DNA of 64,000 nucleotides from Xenorhabdus nematophila ATCC 19061 (GTDB lineage: Bacteria > Pseudomonadota > Gammaproteobacteria > Enterobacterales > Enterobacteriaceae): NCBI RefSeq assembly GCF_000252955.1, contig NC_014228.1:4248701-4312700 (forward strand), written 5' to 3'. Of the stretch, positions 10,530 through 20,393 are shown piece by piece. The notes beneath the pieces were generated by a model that searched no databases, was not told the DNA's origin, and saw nothing but the letters and a program-made list of their open reading frames with translations. Both the position numbers and the translations under genes were made by a program. Every line of letters begins with the position of its first letter. Positions within the stretch are counted from its first letter, which is position 1.

Positions 10530-12842
10530 ATGAAACATTTAACCATAGGCCTGATTGGTAATCCCAACGCAGGTAAAACAACCCTCTTTAACCAACTTAC
10601 GGGTTCCCGACAACGAGTAGGTAACTGGGCCGGGGTCACTATAGAGCGGAAAACAGGCCATTTTATAACCCGTGATCACAAAGTCGAGCTTGTCGATCTC
10701 CCGGGGACTTACTCACTCACGACTATTTCTGAACAGACCTCCATTGATGAACAGATTGCCTGCCACTATATCCTCAGTGGTGAGGCCGATATGTTGATCA
10801 ATGTGGTGGATGCCTCAAATCTGGAGCGTAATCTTTATCTCTCGCTGCAATTGATTGAACTGGGCATTCCCTGCATTATTGCGCTGAACATGCTGGACAT
10901 CGCCCAAAATCAGCGTATCAACATTGATGTCAGTGCACTGGAACAGCGCCTGGGTTGCCCGGTGATCCCATTGGTATCGACCCGTGCCACAGGGATCAAT
11001 GCCCTGAAAAAAGCCATCGACAATGACCCTCAACAATCCACATCGGTACAGGTTGAGTATCCCGAGGCGTTATTGCAGGAAATGACCCACCTTTCCGGCC
11101 AAATCACAGAGAAGTTCAATCCACAACAACGCCGCTGGCTCACTTCGCAAATGCTGGAAGGGGATATTTATAGCCGCGGGATTTCCGGGCTGACCCAGAT
11201 CCAACTGGCCGAAAGCAAGGCTCGCCTGCAAGAAAAACAGATTGAAGAGCCAGACCTGATTATTGCGGGAGCACGTTATCAAGCGATTAACGAGCTTTGC
11301 CTGACTGTCATTGATACCCGATCAGCCATACCAAACAAACTGACCCAAGCGTTGGATACCGTTATCCTGAACCGTTGGCTGGGTGTGCCGGTCTTCCTGT
11401 TCATCATGTACCTGATGTTTGTGCTGGCCATTAATATCGGCGGGGCGTTACAGCCCATCTTTGATGGTGCCTCTGCCGCTATTTTCATTGAGGGTATGCA
11501 GTGGCTGGGTTATACATTTCATTTTCCAAACTGGCTGACGGTTTTCCTTGCCCAAGGCATCGGCGGGGGTATCAATACGATGCTGCCACTGGTTCCCCAA
11601 ATTGGCATGATGTACCTGTTCCTCTCTTTCCTTGAGGATTCAGGCTATATGGCCCGGGCTGCATTTGTCATGGACAGGTTGATGCAGGCAATAGGCCTGC
11701 CGGGAAAATCCTTTGTTCCTTTGATAGTCGGTTTTGGCTGTAATGTCCCTGCCGTGATGGGGGCAAGGACGTTGGATGCCCCCCGTGAACGACTGATTAC
11801 TATCATGATGGCCCCGTTCATGTCCTGTGGGGCGAGGCTGGCAATCTTTGCCGTGTTTGCGGCCGCGTTCTTTGGCAAAAGTGGGGCAAGTACCGTTTTT
11901 TCCTTGTATATATTGGGGATTGTCGTCGCTATCCTGACCGGCTTGCTGCTCAAATACACTATTATGCGGGGTGAAGCATCACCGTTTGTCATGGAACTGC
12001 CGGTTTATCATGTTCCCCATGCCAAAACCCTGCTGCTCCAGACCTGGCAACGCCTGAAAGGTTTTGTGGTACGGGCAGGTAAAGTGATTATCGCCGCCAG
12101 TATGTTCATTGGTGCGCTGAACAGTTTCTCTTTCTCAGGCAAAACCGTAGACAATATCAATGAATCAGCACTGGCTTCCGTCAGTAAAGTGATTACGCCC
12201 GTATTGCAGCCCATTGGTGTGCATCCCGATAACTGGCAGGCAACCGTCGGGCTGGTTACCGGGGCAATGGCCAAAGAAGTGGTGGTCGGAACGCTAAACA
12301 CGCTCTATACCGCAGAGAACATCACTAAGCAGCCATTCAATCCGGAGGAATTCAACTTGCTGGATCAATTGAAAGATGCCGTTGCAGAAACATGGGACAG
12401 CCTGAAAGACACTTTCACCCTGAGTGCGCTTTCCAATCCGATTGAGGCCAGTAAAGGTGATGGGGATATGGATCGCAGTACCATGGGAACCATGAGCGCC
12501 AAATTTGGCTCTGCCGTTTCTGCTTACAGTTACTTAATCTTCGTCCTGCTGTACGTGCCCTGTGTTTCCGTAATGGGTGCCATCGCCCGTGAAACCAGCC
12601 GTGGCTGGATGACATTTTCTATCCTGTGGGGATTGAACGTCGCCTATTCACTCTCGGCACTGTTTTACCAAATCACGACGTTTTCCGCTCACCCACAGAG
12701 CAGTCTTATCACGATCCTGACAGTCATTCTGTTCAACGCACTGGTCTTTATTGGCCTGCGCCGTGCGCGCAGCAAGGTCACGGTAACGCTCAATAATGCC
12801 AAAGACAGTCACTGTGCATGTTCAAACGGCAGTTGCCACTAA
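10530..12842 (+). CDS. feoB: FeoB, ferrous iron transporter
   Basis: Inner-membrane Fe(II) importer with an N-terminal G domain. G motifs are visible: GNPNAGKTT (G1), the G2 region GNWAGVTIERK, DLPGTYSL (G3) and LNMLDIA (G4). The C-terminal half has the paired gate regions PLIVGFGCNVPAVMGARTL and VPCVSVMGAIARETS, and ends with the Cys motif SHCACSNGSCH. I start it at the ATG at 10530 (MKHLTIGLIGNPN), matching the E. coli N-terminus. An ATG one codon earlier and a TTG at 10509 are alternatives. About 770 residues, 32 bases after feoA. Confidence 0.96.
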   Translation: MKHLTIGLIGNPNAGKTTLFNQLTGSRQRVGNWAGVTIERKTGHFITRDHKVELVDLPGTYSLTTISEQTSIDEQIACHYILSGEADMLINVVDASNLERNLYLSLQLIELGIPCIIALNMLDIAQNQRINIDVSALEQRLGCPVIPLVSTRATGINALKKAIDNDPQQSTSVQVEYPEALLQEMTHLSGQITEKFNPQQRRWLTSQMLEGDIYSRGISGLTQIQLAESKARLQEKQIEEPDLIIAGARYQAINELCLTVIDTRSAIPNKLTQALDTVILNRWLGVPVFLFIMYLMFVLAINIGGALQPIFDGASAAIFIEGMQWLGYTFHFPNWLTVFLAQGIGGGINTMLPLVPQIGMMYLFLSFLEDSGYMARAAFVMDRLMQAIGLPGKSFVPLIVGFGCNVPAVMGARTLDAPRERLITIMMAPFMSCGARLAIFAVFAAAFFGKSGASTVFSLYILGIVVAILTGLLLKYTIMRGEASPFVMELPVYHVPHAKTLLLQTWQRLKGFVVRAGKVIIAASMFIGALNSFSFSGKTVDNINESALASVSKVITPVLQPIGVHPDNWQATVGLVTGAMAKEVVVGTLNTLYTAENITKQPFNPEEFNLLDQLKDAVAETWDSLKDTFTLSALSNPIEASKGDGDMDRSTMGTMSAKFGSAVSAYSYLIFVLLYVPCVSVMGAIARETSRGWMTFSILWGLNVAYSLSALFYQITTFSAHPQSSLITILTVILFNALVFIGLRRARSKVTVTLNNAKDSHCACSNGSCH

Positions 12843-12857
12843 TTGCAGGCACCATGA

Positions 12858-13097
12858 ATGATTAGCTTGCTGGAAATCAGAGATGCCGTTGCCCTTCATG
12901 GGCGTACTGACGCGAGATCATTGAGCCATCAGTTTTCAGCACCTCTGCCAATGGTCGAAGCCATGCTCAGACAGCTTGTCATGATGGGTAAACTAGAGGA
13001 AGTAGATACTTCCTCCTGCCTCAGCGGGGGCTGCAAACAGTGCCCGGAAACGCAGAAGTGCGATACTAAGGTGTACCAACTTGCAGTAAAAAAATAA
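12858..13097 (+). CDS. feoC: FeoC, small [Fe-S] winged-helix regulator of FeoB
   Basis: A 79-residue cytoplasmic protein. The N-terminal winged-helix is visible (LEIRDAVALHGRTDARSLSHQF and MVEAMLRQLVMMGKLEEV). The four-cysteine cluster CLSGGCKQCPETQKC is the presumed oxygen-sensitive Fe-S ligand set that protects FeoB from proteolysis in related bacteria. It starts 15 bases after feoB and completes the feoABC operon, which a strong terminator follows. Confidence 0.93.
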   Translation: MISLLEIRDAVALHGRTDARSLSHQFSAPLPMVEAMLRQLVMMGKLEEVDTSSCLSGGCKQCPETQKCDTKVYQLAVKK

Positions 13098-13103
13098 GGA
13101 AGG

Positions 13104-13151
13104 AACGACTCCGTTGTAACGCTTAATCACTCACAACGAAGTCGTTTTTTT
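13104..13151 (+). terminator. Intrinsic terminator of feoABC
   Basis: A 14-base stem (AACGACTCCGTTGT / ACAACGAAGTCGTT, one mismatch) is followed directly by a run of seven T residues. Confidence 0.9.
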
Positions 13152-13289
13152 ATTACCTGAAACTATCGGAATGTGGACATTGCTGCGGGATTATTTCATC
13201 CCCCGCTTAAACCCGCCTTGAATGTCACCACGATCCCTCACCTGCAAGAAAGCAACAATCAGTTCAATAACCGCGATTGTAGCCAGGAT

Positions 13290-14105
13290 GGTTCTGTCGC
13301 ATTAAGGCGAAGTGAGGTAAAATAGTGACTTTTACTCTGTGGTTTCATCATGTCTTTAATTCGCAACTCCTTCAAGCGTCTCCATTATCCGACTGATATT
13401 ATGGCTCAGTGTGTTCGTGGGTACTTAGCTTATGCCTTGAGCTTACGTAATCTCGAAGAGATGATGGCTGAACGCGGTATTGAGGTCGATCATTCAACGT
13501 GGCACCGTTGGGTAACTCGCTTAGTTCCGTTATTGGATAACTGGATAACGCCTTTCGGCGGCACAAACGTCCCGTGAGTCGCCGATGGCGCATGGATGAA
13601 ACCTATATCAACATCAAAGGGTAATGGAAATACCTCTATCGTGCCGTTGATACCGGCGGACAAACAATTGATTTCCTGCTGACTGCCAATCGCGATGCTG
13701 CCGCAGTACGGCGCTTTTTTCGCAGAGCCATTCGCCATCACGGCGAACCTGAAAGGGTGACGATCGACAAAAGTAGCGCTAACACAGCAGCCCGGGAAGC
13801 GCTTAATAGGGGTAAACCTGAAGAAGAAGCCATTGTGGTGCGACAAAATAAATACCTCAATAATTTAATCGAGCAAGATCATCGCAATATCAAACGACGA
13901 ATACGTTCGATGCTCGGGTTTAAATCGTTTCGTCGGACCCAAACGCTGTTAGCGGGCATTGAAATTGTATCCATGTTACGCAAAGGACAATATTTTCAAC
14001 CAACAGGAAAGCCCTTATCACCGGCAGCCATGTTTTATCATTTAGTTGCCTAAATAATCAGTAATCCACGTTTATTAAAACTTGTTTCGTTAATGCGACA
14101 GAACC
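13290..14105 (+). mobile_element. IS6-family insertion sequence (decayed)
   Basis: 816 bases bounded by perfect 16-base inverted repeats: GGTTCTGTCGCATTAA (13290-13305) and TTAATGCGACAGAACC (14090-14105). The size and the single transposase match IS26-type elements. The flanking eight bases (GCCAGGAT left, GTAAATCT right) do not match, so the target duplication has been lost or the copy was rearranged. It interrupts the small minus-strand gene described separately. Confidence 0.9.
13350..14053 (+). pseudogene. IS6-family transposase, frameshift plus nonsense
   Basis: A DDE transposase of the IS26 type. The N-terminal part reads SFKRLHYPTDIMAQCVRGYL and MMAERGIEVDHSTWHRWV. The frame then shifts before WRMDETYINIKG (first catalytic Asp at about 13595). 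A TAA follows at 13622-13624 where related enzymes have a sense codon. The C-terminal part (from 13625) continues through TIDKSSANTAAREALNRG, NNLIEQDHRNIKRRIR and LGFKSFRRTQTLLAGIE. All catalytic regions are still recognisable, but the gene cannot make a full-length enzyme. Confidence 0.9.
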
Positions 14106-14360
14106 GTAAATCTTGCAGTACCGCAATATTCGCTTTTGCCCCTTCAGCCTCTTTTAAACGACGACGTTTTTTGGCAAAGTCCTCAAACTCTCCTTAACCA
14201 CTTCACAGATCTCTGATATAAAAAGAGCCGGATTATCAGCATAAAATAGCGGCATTAGCATTGAACTCACGGTATCTTATCCCCATCTATCGTCAACAAC
14301 CCCATTGGGATATAAGGCTGGTTCCAGCATAAACCCAACTACACATATAAGGCGCTCATT

Positions 14361-16403
14361 ATGACAAATCCGTTACTGACACCGTCTGCATTGCCTAAGT
14401 TCTCTGCAATTGAACCAAAAGATGTCGTGCCTGCTGTGAAAGAGACGTTAGCCAACTACCGTCAAGTTATTGAGAAGGTTTTGTCCGGAAATACCGCTTT
14501 TACTTGGGATAATCTGTGCCAGCCCATTTCTGAAGAGAAAGATAAACTTTCCCGTGTCTGGTCTCCGGTTTCTCACCTGAATGCGGTCAAGAATAGTCCT
14601 GAACTGCGCGAAGTCTATGAGCAAAGCCTGCCCCTGCTTTCTGAATTTAATACTTGGATGGGGCAGCACAAAGCGTTATATCAAGCCTATAAGTCACTGA
14701 AAGCCAGTGAAGGCTTTAAAGCGCTTTCCCAGCCACAGCGCAAAGCGATTGAAAATACTTTGCGTGATTTTGAATTGACCGGCATTGGCTTATCGGAAGA
14801 GAAACAGAAGCGTTACGGTGAAATTACGGCTCGTTTATCTGAATTGAGTTCAAAATTCGGCAATAATGTGCTGGATGCCACGATGGGATGGACCAAACTG
14901 ATTACTGATGAGTGCGATCTGGACGGTTTGCCGGAAAGTGCCAAAGCCGCAGCCAAGGCCGCCGCGGAAGCCAAAGGGCAGGAAGGCTGGCTGCTGACGC
15001 TGAATGCACCAAGTTATCAGCCGGTCATGACTTACGCTGATGATGGTGAACTGCGCGAAGAAATGTATTATGCCTATACGACGCGTGCTTCTGATCAGGG
15101 ACCAAACGCCGGCAAATGGGATAACAGTGAAATCATGGCGGAAATCCTTGCATTGCGTCATGAACTCGCTCAGTTGCTGGGCTTCAAGAACTATGCTGAA
15201 AACTCTCTCGCCACCAAAATGGCTAAGACGCCAGAGAAAGTGCTCGATTTTCTGAACGATTTGACCAAACGCGCCCACCAGCAAGGTGAGGAAGAGTTGG
15301 AAGAACTCGAAGATTTTGCTGAATGCCATTACTGGGTCGATGAGTTAGAAGCCTGGGATCTGGCCTATTACAGCGAGAAGCAAAAACAGCACGATTTCTC
15401 CATCAATGATGAAGAGCTGCGCCCTTACTTCCCGGAACAACGTGTACTGGAAGGGCTGTTTGAAGTCATTCGCCGTATTTATGGTATTATCGCCAAAGAA
15501 CGCCACGATGTGGATACATGGCATCCTGATGTCCGTTTCTTTGAGCTACATGATGAGAAGTCAGTACTGCTCGGTAGTTTCTATTTGGATCTCTATGCCC
15601 GTGAGAATAAGCGTGGCGGCGCATGGATGAACGGCTATGTTGAAAGAATGCGTCATGCTTCCGGCGAAGTACAAAATCCTGTCGCTTTTCTGACGTGTAA
15701 CTTCAATAAACCAGTGGATAATCAACCCGCTCTGTTTACACATAGTGAAGTGACAACCCTGTTCCATGAATTTGGGCACGGGTTGCACCAAATGCTGACC
15801 CAAATTGAAACGTTGGATGTTTCAGGCATCAACGGTGTGCCGTGGGATGCAGTAGAGTGCCCAAGTCAGTTTATGGAAAACTGGTGTTGGGAGCCTGAAG
15901 CGCTGGAGTTTATCTCCGGTCACTATGAAACGAAGGAACCACTGCCGAAGGAAATGCTGGATAATATGCTGGCAGCCAAGAATTATCAGGCCGCAATGCG
16001 CATTCTGCGTCAGCTTGAGTTTGGTCAGTTTGATTTCCGTCTGCATATGAATTATGACCCGGCCAAAGGGGCACAAATTCTGGAAACGCTGCGCGCAGTG
16101 AAAAAACTGGTTTCTGTTGTACCGTCACCGGATTGGGGGCGTTTCCCACACTCCTTTAACCATATCTTTAACGGTGGCTATGCAGCAGGCTATTACAGCT
16201 ATCTATGGGCGGATGTTCTGGCGGCGGATGCCTATTCCCGCTTCGCCGAAGAAGGCATTTTCAACCGTACCACAGGTCAGTCATTCCTCGACAATATCTT
16301 GTCCCGTGGCGGCTCAGAAGACCCAATGGCGCTGTTTGTACGTTTCCGTGGTCGTGAACCAAAACTGGATGCTATGCTAAAGCGTTACGGTATTGGTGGA
16401 TAA
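14361..16403 (+). CDS. prlC: PrlC, oligopeptidase A (M3 metallopeptidase)
   Basis: Cytoplasmic zinc oligopeptidase that degrades signal peptides and other short peptides. The 680 residues match E. coli OpdA/PrlC. The zinc motif LFHEFGHGLHQML is intact at about residue 468, with the downstream ligand region GVPWDAVECPSQFMENWCWE. The C-terminus FRGREPKLDAMLKRYGI is typical. The start ATG follows a GGCGC-type site. rsmJ follows six bases after the stop, the same operon as in E. coli. Confidence 0.97.
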   Translation: MTNPLLTPSALPKFSAIEPKDVVPAVKETLANYRQVIEKVLSGNTAFTWDNLCQPISEEKDKLSRVWSPVSHLNAVKNSPELREVYEQSLPLLSEFNTWMGQHKALYQAYKSLKASEGFKALSQPQRKAIENTLRDFELTGIGLSEEKQKRYGEITARLSELSSKFGNNVLDATMGWTKLITDECDLDGLPESAKAAAKAAAEAKGQEGWLLTLNAPSYQPVMTYADDGELREEMYYAYTTRASDQGPNAGKWDNSEIMAEILALRHELAQLLGFKNYAENSLATKMAKTPEKVLDFLNDLTKRAHQQGEEELEELEDFAECHYWVDELEAWDLAYYSEKQKQHDFSINDEELRPYFPEQRVLEGLFEVIRRIYGIIAKERHDVDTWHPDVRFFELHDEKSVLLGSFYLDLYARENKRGGAWMNGYVERMRHASGEVQNPVAFLTCNFNKPVDNQPALFTHSEVTTLFHEFGHGLHQMLTQIETLDVSGINGVPWDAVECPSQFMENWCWEPEALEFISGHYETKEPLPKEMLDNMLAAKNYQAAMRILRQLEFGQFDFRLHMNYDPAKGAQILETLRAVKKLVSVVPSPDWGRFPHSFNHIFNGGYAAGYYSYLWADVLAADAYSRFAEEGIFNRTTGQSFLDNILSRGGSEDPMALFVRFRGREPKLDAMLKRYGIGG

Positions 16404-16409
16404 TAATTA

Positions 16410-17153
16410 GTGAAGATTTGTTTAATTTGTGAAGAAGGCGCTGATCACAGCGCCTTATCGTTATTGGCTGAACGCTGGAATCTGGTGCATGATGAAGATT
16501 CAGTCATGGCGTTGGTACTGACCCCCGAACGGCTGGAATTGCGTAAGCGCGATGAGCCAAAACTGGGCGGGATTTATGTCGATTTTGTCATGGGAACTAT
16601 GGCGCACCGGCGGCGTTTTGGTGGCGGACGTGGCGAAGCGGTTGCCAAGGCGGTGGGTATCAAGAAAGATTATTTGCCCTCAGTTGTCGATGCCACCGCC
16701 GGATTGGGACGCGATGCTTTCGTTCTGGCTTCTGTCGGTTGTCATGTCAGGATGCTGGAACGCCACCCTGTGGTCGCGGCATTACTGGATGATGGCCTAC
16801 AGCGTGGTTATCAGGATGAAGAGCTCGGGGGTTGGCTGAAAGAACGCATGACGCTGATCCATGCCTCAAGTATTACGGCATTGACGGATATTACGCCGCC
16901 GCCGGATGTGGTTTACCTTGATCCTATGTATCCACATAAGCAAAAAAGTGCGTTGGTTAAAAAAGAGATGCGCGTTTTCCAATCATTGGTGGGTGCTGAT
17001 GAGGATGCAGACAGTTTGCTGGAACCCGCCCGTGCACTGGCAAAACGCCGGGTTGTGGTGAAACGGCCGGATTATGCAGAGCCGCTGGCAGGCATGAAGG
17101 CTTCCGCCGCCATTGCAACCAAAAACCACCGTTTCGATATTTATCCCTGCTGA
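16410..17153 (+). CDS. rsmJ: RsmJ, 16S rRNA m2G1516 methyltransferase
   Basis: S-adenosylmethionine-dependent methyltransferase that modifies G1516 of 16S rRNA. It begins with GTG at 16410 ([17 protein letters not shown]), matching the E. coli N-terminus. Motif I is [18 protein letters not shown] methyl-acceptor loop follows as [20 protein letters not shown]. Length 247 against 250 in E. coli. It is co-transcribed with prlC, six bases upstream. Confidence 0.96.
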   Translation: MKICLICEEGADHSALSLLAERWNLVHDEDSVMALVLTPERLELRKRDEPKLGGIYVDFVMGTMAHRRRFGGGRGEAVAKAVGIKKDYLPSVVDATAGLGRDAFVLASVGCHVRMLERHPVVAALLDDGLQRGYQDEELGGWLKERMTLIHASSITALTDITPPPDVVYLDPMYPHKQKSALVKKEMRVFQSLVGADEDADSLLEPARALAKRRVVVKRPDYAEPLAGMKASAAIATKNHRFDIYPC

Positions 17154-17164
17154 TTGAGACAAAA

Positions 17165-17192
17165 AATAATCCCCATGCTGGTTTGCATGGGG
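17165..17192 (-). terminator. Intrinsic terminator of gdhA
   Basis: An 8-base stem (CCCCATGC / GCATGGGG, 17171-17192) is followed on the minus strand by ATTATTTTTT. It sits between the convergent rsmJ and gdhA, and the U-tract serves gdhA. Confidence 0.85.
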
Positions 17193-17237
17193 TATATCGG
17201 GGAATCGACGGTCTATTTCAGACCAAACGCGACCGGA

Positions 17238-18581
17238 TTACACAATTCCCTGCGATAGCATCGCATCCGCGACTTTAACAAAGCCAGCGATATTCGCGCC
17301 TTGTACATAATTGATCTGCTTGCCTTCTCCGCCATATTCTACGCAAGCATGGTGGATATCGAGCATAATGTGGTGTAAGCGAATATCCACTTTCTCGGCT
17401 TTCCAGCTCAGGCGCGCTGCGTTCTGTGCCATCTCCAGCCCTGACGTTGCGACGCCGCCTGCATTGGCAGCTTTGCCCGGTGCGAATAATACACCCGCGT
17501 CAACGAAAGCATCCGTCGCCGCAATCGTTGCGGGCATGTTTGCGCCTTCGGCAACAGCTTTCACGCCATTTCTGATCAGCGTTGTCGCGGCGTCCAAATC
17601 CAGTTCATTCTGGGTCGCGCAAGGCAGAGCAATATCGACCGGAATTGACCACGGTGCCTGACCTTTCAGGAAAGTTAAACCCCGCTCTTTGGCATACTCT
17701 TCTACACGACCGTAACGCTGATTTTTGATCTCTTCAAGATGGGACAGTTTTTCCGGCGTAAAACCGTCTTCATCTAATACTGTGCCGCCTGAATCTGAGG
17801 CAGTTAATACTTTCGCACCCAGTTCCATACATTTTTCAATGGTATATTGGGCGACATTTCCCGCACCAGAGACAGAGACTCTCATGCCTTCCAGCCCCAT
17901 ACCGTGGCGCTTCAGCATCTCATGGGTAAAATAAACCAGCCCGTAACCCGTAGCTTCAGGACGGATCAGGCTACCACCGGAAGACAGCCCTTTGCCCGTG
18001 AAAACGCAGGCCGTATTGTTAGACAATTTTTTCATCATGCCAGCCATAAAACCGACTTCACGGCCCCCAACCCCGATATCACCCGCAGGCACATCGGTAT
18101 CCGGCCCCAGATGGCGGTAAAGTTCTGTCATCAAGGCCTGACAGAATCGCATAATTTCACCGTGACTTTTTCCTTTGGGATCAAAATCAGAACCCCCTTT
18201 CCCGCCTCCCATTGGCAACGTTGTCAGCGCATTTTTTAGTGTCTGTTCAAAGCCCAGGAATTTCAGGATAGACAGATTGACCGAAGGATGAAAACGCATC
18301 CCGCCTTTAAATGGCCCGATGGCAGAACTGAACTGTACCCGCCACGCACGGTTAATCTGTACTTTTCCCTGATCATCTACCCAACAAACACGGAATTGGA
18401 TAACTCTTTCCGGTTCAACTAAACGTTCTAATAATCCCTGCTCACGGTATTGCGGGTTTTGTTCGAGAAAAGGCCAGAGAGAGGTCAACACTTCCCGTAC
18501 TGCCTGTAGGTATTCCGGTTGATGTGGATTGTGGTACTGAATCGAGTCGAGAAATGAGACTAAAGATGATGAAACATTCAT
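17238..18581 (-). CDS. gdhA: GdhA, NADP-specific glutamate dehydrogenase
   Basis: Reductive amination of 2-oxoglutarate with ammonia and NADPH to give glutamate. 447 residues, exactly the E. coli length. The substrate-binding and catalytic region reads PFKGGMRFHPSVNLSILKF, LPMGGGKGGSDFDPKGKS (with the catalytic Lys) and PAGDIGVGGREVGFM. The nucleotide-binding fold follows as RVSVSGAGNVAQYTIEK. It is a single-gene unit with its own terminator, convergent with prlC-rsmJ. Confidence 0.98.
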   Translation of the reverse strand: MNVSSSLVSFLDSIQYHNPHQPEYLQAVREVLTSLWPFLEQNPQYREQGLLERLVEPERVIQFRVCWVDDQGKVQINRAWRVQFSSAIGPFKGGMRFHPSVNLSILKFLGFEQTLKNALTTLPMGGGKGGSDFDPKGKSHGEIMRFCQALMTELYRHLGPDTDVPAGDIGVGGREVGFMAGMMKKLSNNTACVFTGKGLSSGGSLIRPEATGYGLVYFTHEMLKRHGMGLEGMRVSVSGAGNVAQYTIEKCMELGAKVLTASDSGGTVLDEDGFTPEKLSHLEEIKNQRYGRVEEYAKERGLTFLKGQAPWSIPVDIALPCATQNELDLDAATTLIRNGVKAVAEGANMPATIAATDAFVDAGVLFAPGKAANAGGVATSGLEMAQNAARLSWKAEKVDIRLHHIMLDIHHACVEYGGEGKQINYVQGANIAGFVKVADAMLSQGIV

Positions 18582-18783
18582 TCAGGGCTTCCTTTTTGTC
18601 ATTCAGAAGTGATGACCCCTAGCCATTTTCCATATTATTTTTTTGTCGGAAATGTGAGGTAATTACGGTTTGCTTTCTGAATATAGCACTGTTTTATGCT
18701 TTAATTTCAACAACTATTTTTATTCACTTCCTGAAAAATATCTTTGACAATTTCCAAATCAGTTTCATCATCTTTTCTGTGGG

Positions 18784-18813
18784 CAAAAAAATCGCCTGCA
18801 TAAGCAGGCGATT
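18784..18813 (-). terminator. Intrinsic terminator of uspA
   Basis: A 10-base stem (AATCGCCTGC / GCAGGCGATT) with a four-base loop is followed on the minus strand by a run of T. It lies 26 bases after the uspA stop. Confidence 0.9.
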
Positions 18814-18839
18814 TTATAGAATAAATTTTCAGCCGAAGA

Positions 18840-19271
18840 TTATTCTTCATCACGCAAAGGGACAATTAACATATCAACATGAACTGTGTTAATAAGCTGG
18901 CGAGCTGAAGACATTAACTTGCTCCAAAAATCCTGATGGTGACCACACACAACTAAATCCATATCGTACTGTTTAATAGCGTCAACAAGGACTTGTGCTA
19001 AATCACCACTACCGCTTAACGTTTCCTGAACAGGATAACCAGCACTGGCAGACAACTCTTTTAAAGAATTACGGGTTTCATCCGCAATTCGCTCCTGCAT
19101 ATCACCAAGATTAACGTCAATCAGGCCGGTATAAAGATCAGAGTAGTTAACATCAACATGGATCAGGGAAACTTTGGCATTGTACGGTTTTGCCATAGAT
19201 ACAGCTTTCTCCACCAAAATCTGACTCTCTGGAGATAAATCAACCGCAACAAGAATATGTTTGTAAGCCAT
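18840..19271 (-). CDS. uspA: UspA, universal stress protein A
   Basis: Small cytoplasmic stress protein of the Usp fold, induced by growth arrest in relatives. I start it at the ATG at 19271 ([17 protein letters not shown]), which follows AAGGAGTTCTT, giving 143 residues as in E. coli. The longer frame upstream lacks such a site. [20 protein letters not shown] and [14 protein letters not shown] are nearly identical to E. coli UspA. It lacks the ATP-binding G-x2-G-x9-G(S/T) motif, as is usual for UspA proper. Confidence 0.97.
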   Translation of the reverse strand: MAYKHILVAVDLSPESQILVEKAVSMAKPYNAKVSLIHVDVNYSDLYTGLIDVNLGDMQERIADETRNSLKELSASAGYPVQETLSGSGDLAQVLVDAIKQYDMDLVVCGHHQDFWSKLMSSARQLINTVHVDMLIVPLRDEE

Positions 19272-19439
19272 AAGAACTCCTTCCATAACGTCGATTAAAT
19301 GGATTGGCAGCATTAAACGCCATGATTCGATGCTTATACTATACTCGCTCAAGGCATCTTTTGAGTGTTGTTCCGATCACAACTTACTGTTTTGCTTTCC
19401 TAACTAACTGAATAACGCTGAAAAACAGACGATCCCTCA

Positions 19440-20264
19440 GATAGTGTCGTCATGAGATTCTCAACCAAAGAGCGAGGCAGCGGATTTGGACTGCGGCAAG
19501 AAACGATGCACTCTTTTTGGCATAACGGGTCGCTATACCACGCCAGCGCTTCAAATGGAGAAAGGCATTTTCAACCAAATGCCTGAGTCGATAGAGCTCG
19601 CGATCATCTTTTCGTTGCGCTTTGCGATTGTTACGGCTCGGAATTTGTACCTCCATACCTTGATTTTTCGCTTGCTCAGCGATGGCATCACTGTCATAGC
19701 CTCTATCCGAACCCTTCAATCAAGTACTCAGCTTGTGAACAATCCGCTGTGGTACCGCTTGTAATAATTGCTCTGAGCGGCATACCATGCGCATCCACGG
19801 CCAGATGTATCTTTGAGTTGAGCCCCCTTTTGTGCGCCCCATATCTTGATTCCCCCCTTCAGCACCGGCTGCATGGGGATGAATTTTAATGTGGCTGGCA
19901 TCAATCATTAACCACTCAAAATCGGGTTCAGTGATGAGTTGTTCGAGTAACCCTTCCCATATGCCTTTGTCCCGCCACCGGCAAAAACGGCGATGCGTAT
20001 TTTTCCAGTCACCGTAATCGGGCGGTAAATCTCGCCAGGGTGCCCCTGTTCGTAAAATCCAAAATACGGCATTGATAAATAACCGGTTATCGTCAGCAAC
20101 ACGTCCCCAGGCTCCCTTTCGACCGGGTAAGTAGGGCTCAAGTAAATTCCAAACATGATCGGAGATATCGTGACGGCGGTATGCTGGTGCGCTCATGGTT
20201 AAGTCGCTCTATTTATGGAATACAAATCTTATTATCACATAAAATTACTTATGACGACACTATC
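19440..20264 (-). mobile_element. IS5-family (IS427-like group) insertion sequence, copy 1, broken
   Basis: 825 bases with inverted ends built on GATAGTGTCGTCAT (19440-19453) and ATGACGACACTATC (20251-20264). It is the same element as the copy at 36984-37828 but in the opposite orientation. Compared with that copy it lacks 20 bases in the middle of the second reading frame (after the codons for LIEGF). Its right flank begins with TA but its left flank ends with CA, so a clean TA duplication is not visible. Confidence 0.9.
19450..20196 (-). pseudogene. IS5-family transposase, two frames, 20-base deletion
   Basis: The first frame (20196 down to 19720) reads MSAPAYRRHDISDHVWNLL through LMIDASHIKIHPHAAGAEG and is intact to the frameshift site. 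The second frame (C-terminal DRGYDSDAIAEQ to LALWLRIS) follows after a run of A and G (AAAAGGGGG). There, many elements of this group use a programmed -1 frameshift to join the two halves. Here the second frame is also broken by the 20-base deletion, so no functional transposase can be made. Confidence 0.85.
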
Positions 20265-20267
20265 TAA

Positions 20268-20393
20268 TACTACAGCCGTAATAATAGTAAAATCAGTGCA
20301 TTATCTGATACTCAAAAAAACGAAGAAATAACATCAATTCAAGCTGTTCTATGTGTTTATTCTCTATTGAGAAGAGCAAATACGGCTGTAGTA
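20268..20393. repeat. 126-base MITE-like segment with terminal inverted repeats
   Basis: Perfect 13-base inverted repeats TACTACAGCCGTA (20268-20280) and TACGGCTGTAGTA (20381-20393) bracket an AT-rich core with no long reading frame. It abuts the IS5 end at 20264 and runs into the 5' part of the antitoxin remnant. The structure suggests a small non-autonomous element, but only one copy is seen here. Confidence 0.5.

Larger units (their letters stand above)
13191..14261 (-). pseudogene. Small unidentified gene split by an IS6-family element and frameshifted
   Basis: Reading the minus strand from the ATG at 14259-14261 gives MLMPLFYADNPALFISEIC then EVVKE. After one frameshift it continues EFEDFAKKRRRLKEAEG then AKANIAVLQDL, and runs into the IS end at 14105. 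On the other side of the element (13289) an open frame continues as ILATIAVIELIVAFLQVRDR and GDIQGGFKRGMK, then a stop at 13191-13193. Together this looks like one protein of about 85-90 residues with a charged middle and a hydrophobic C-terminal helix, now broken by the IS and by a frameshift. No family is recognised. Confidence 0.6.
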
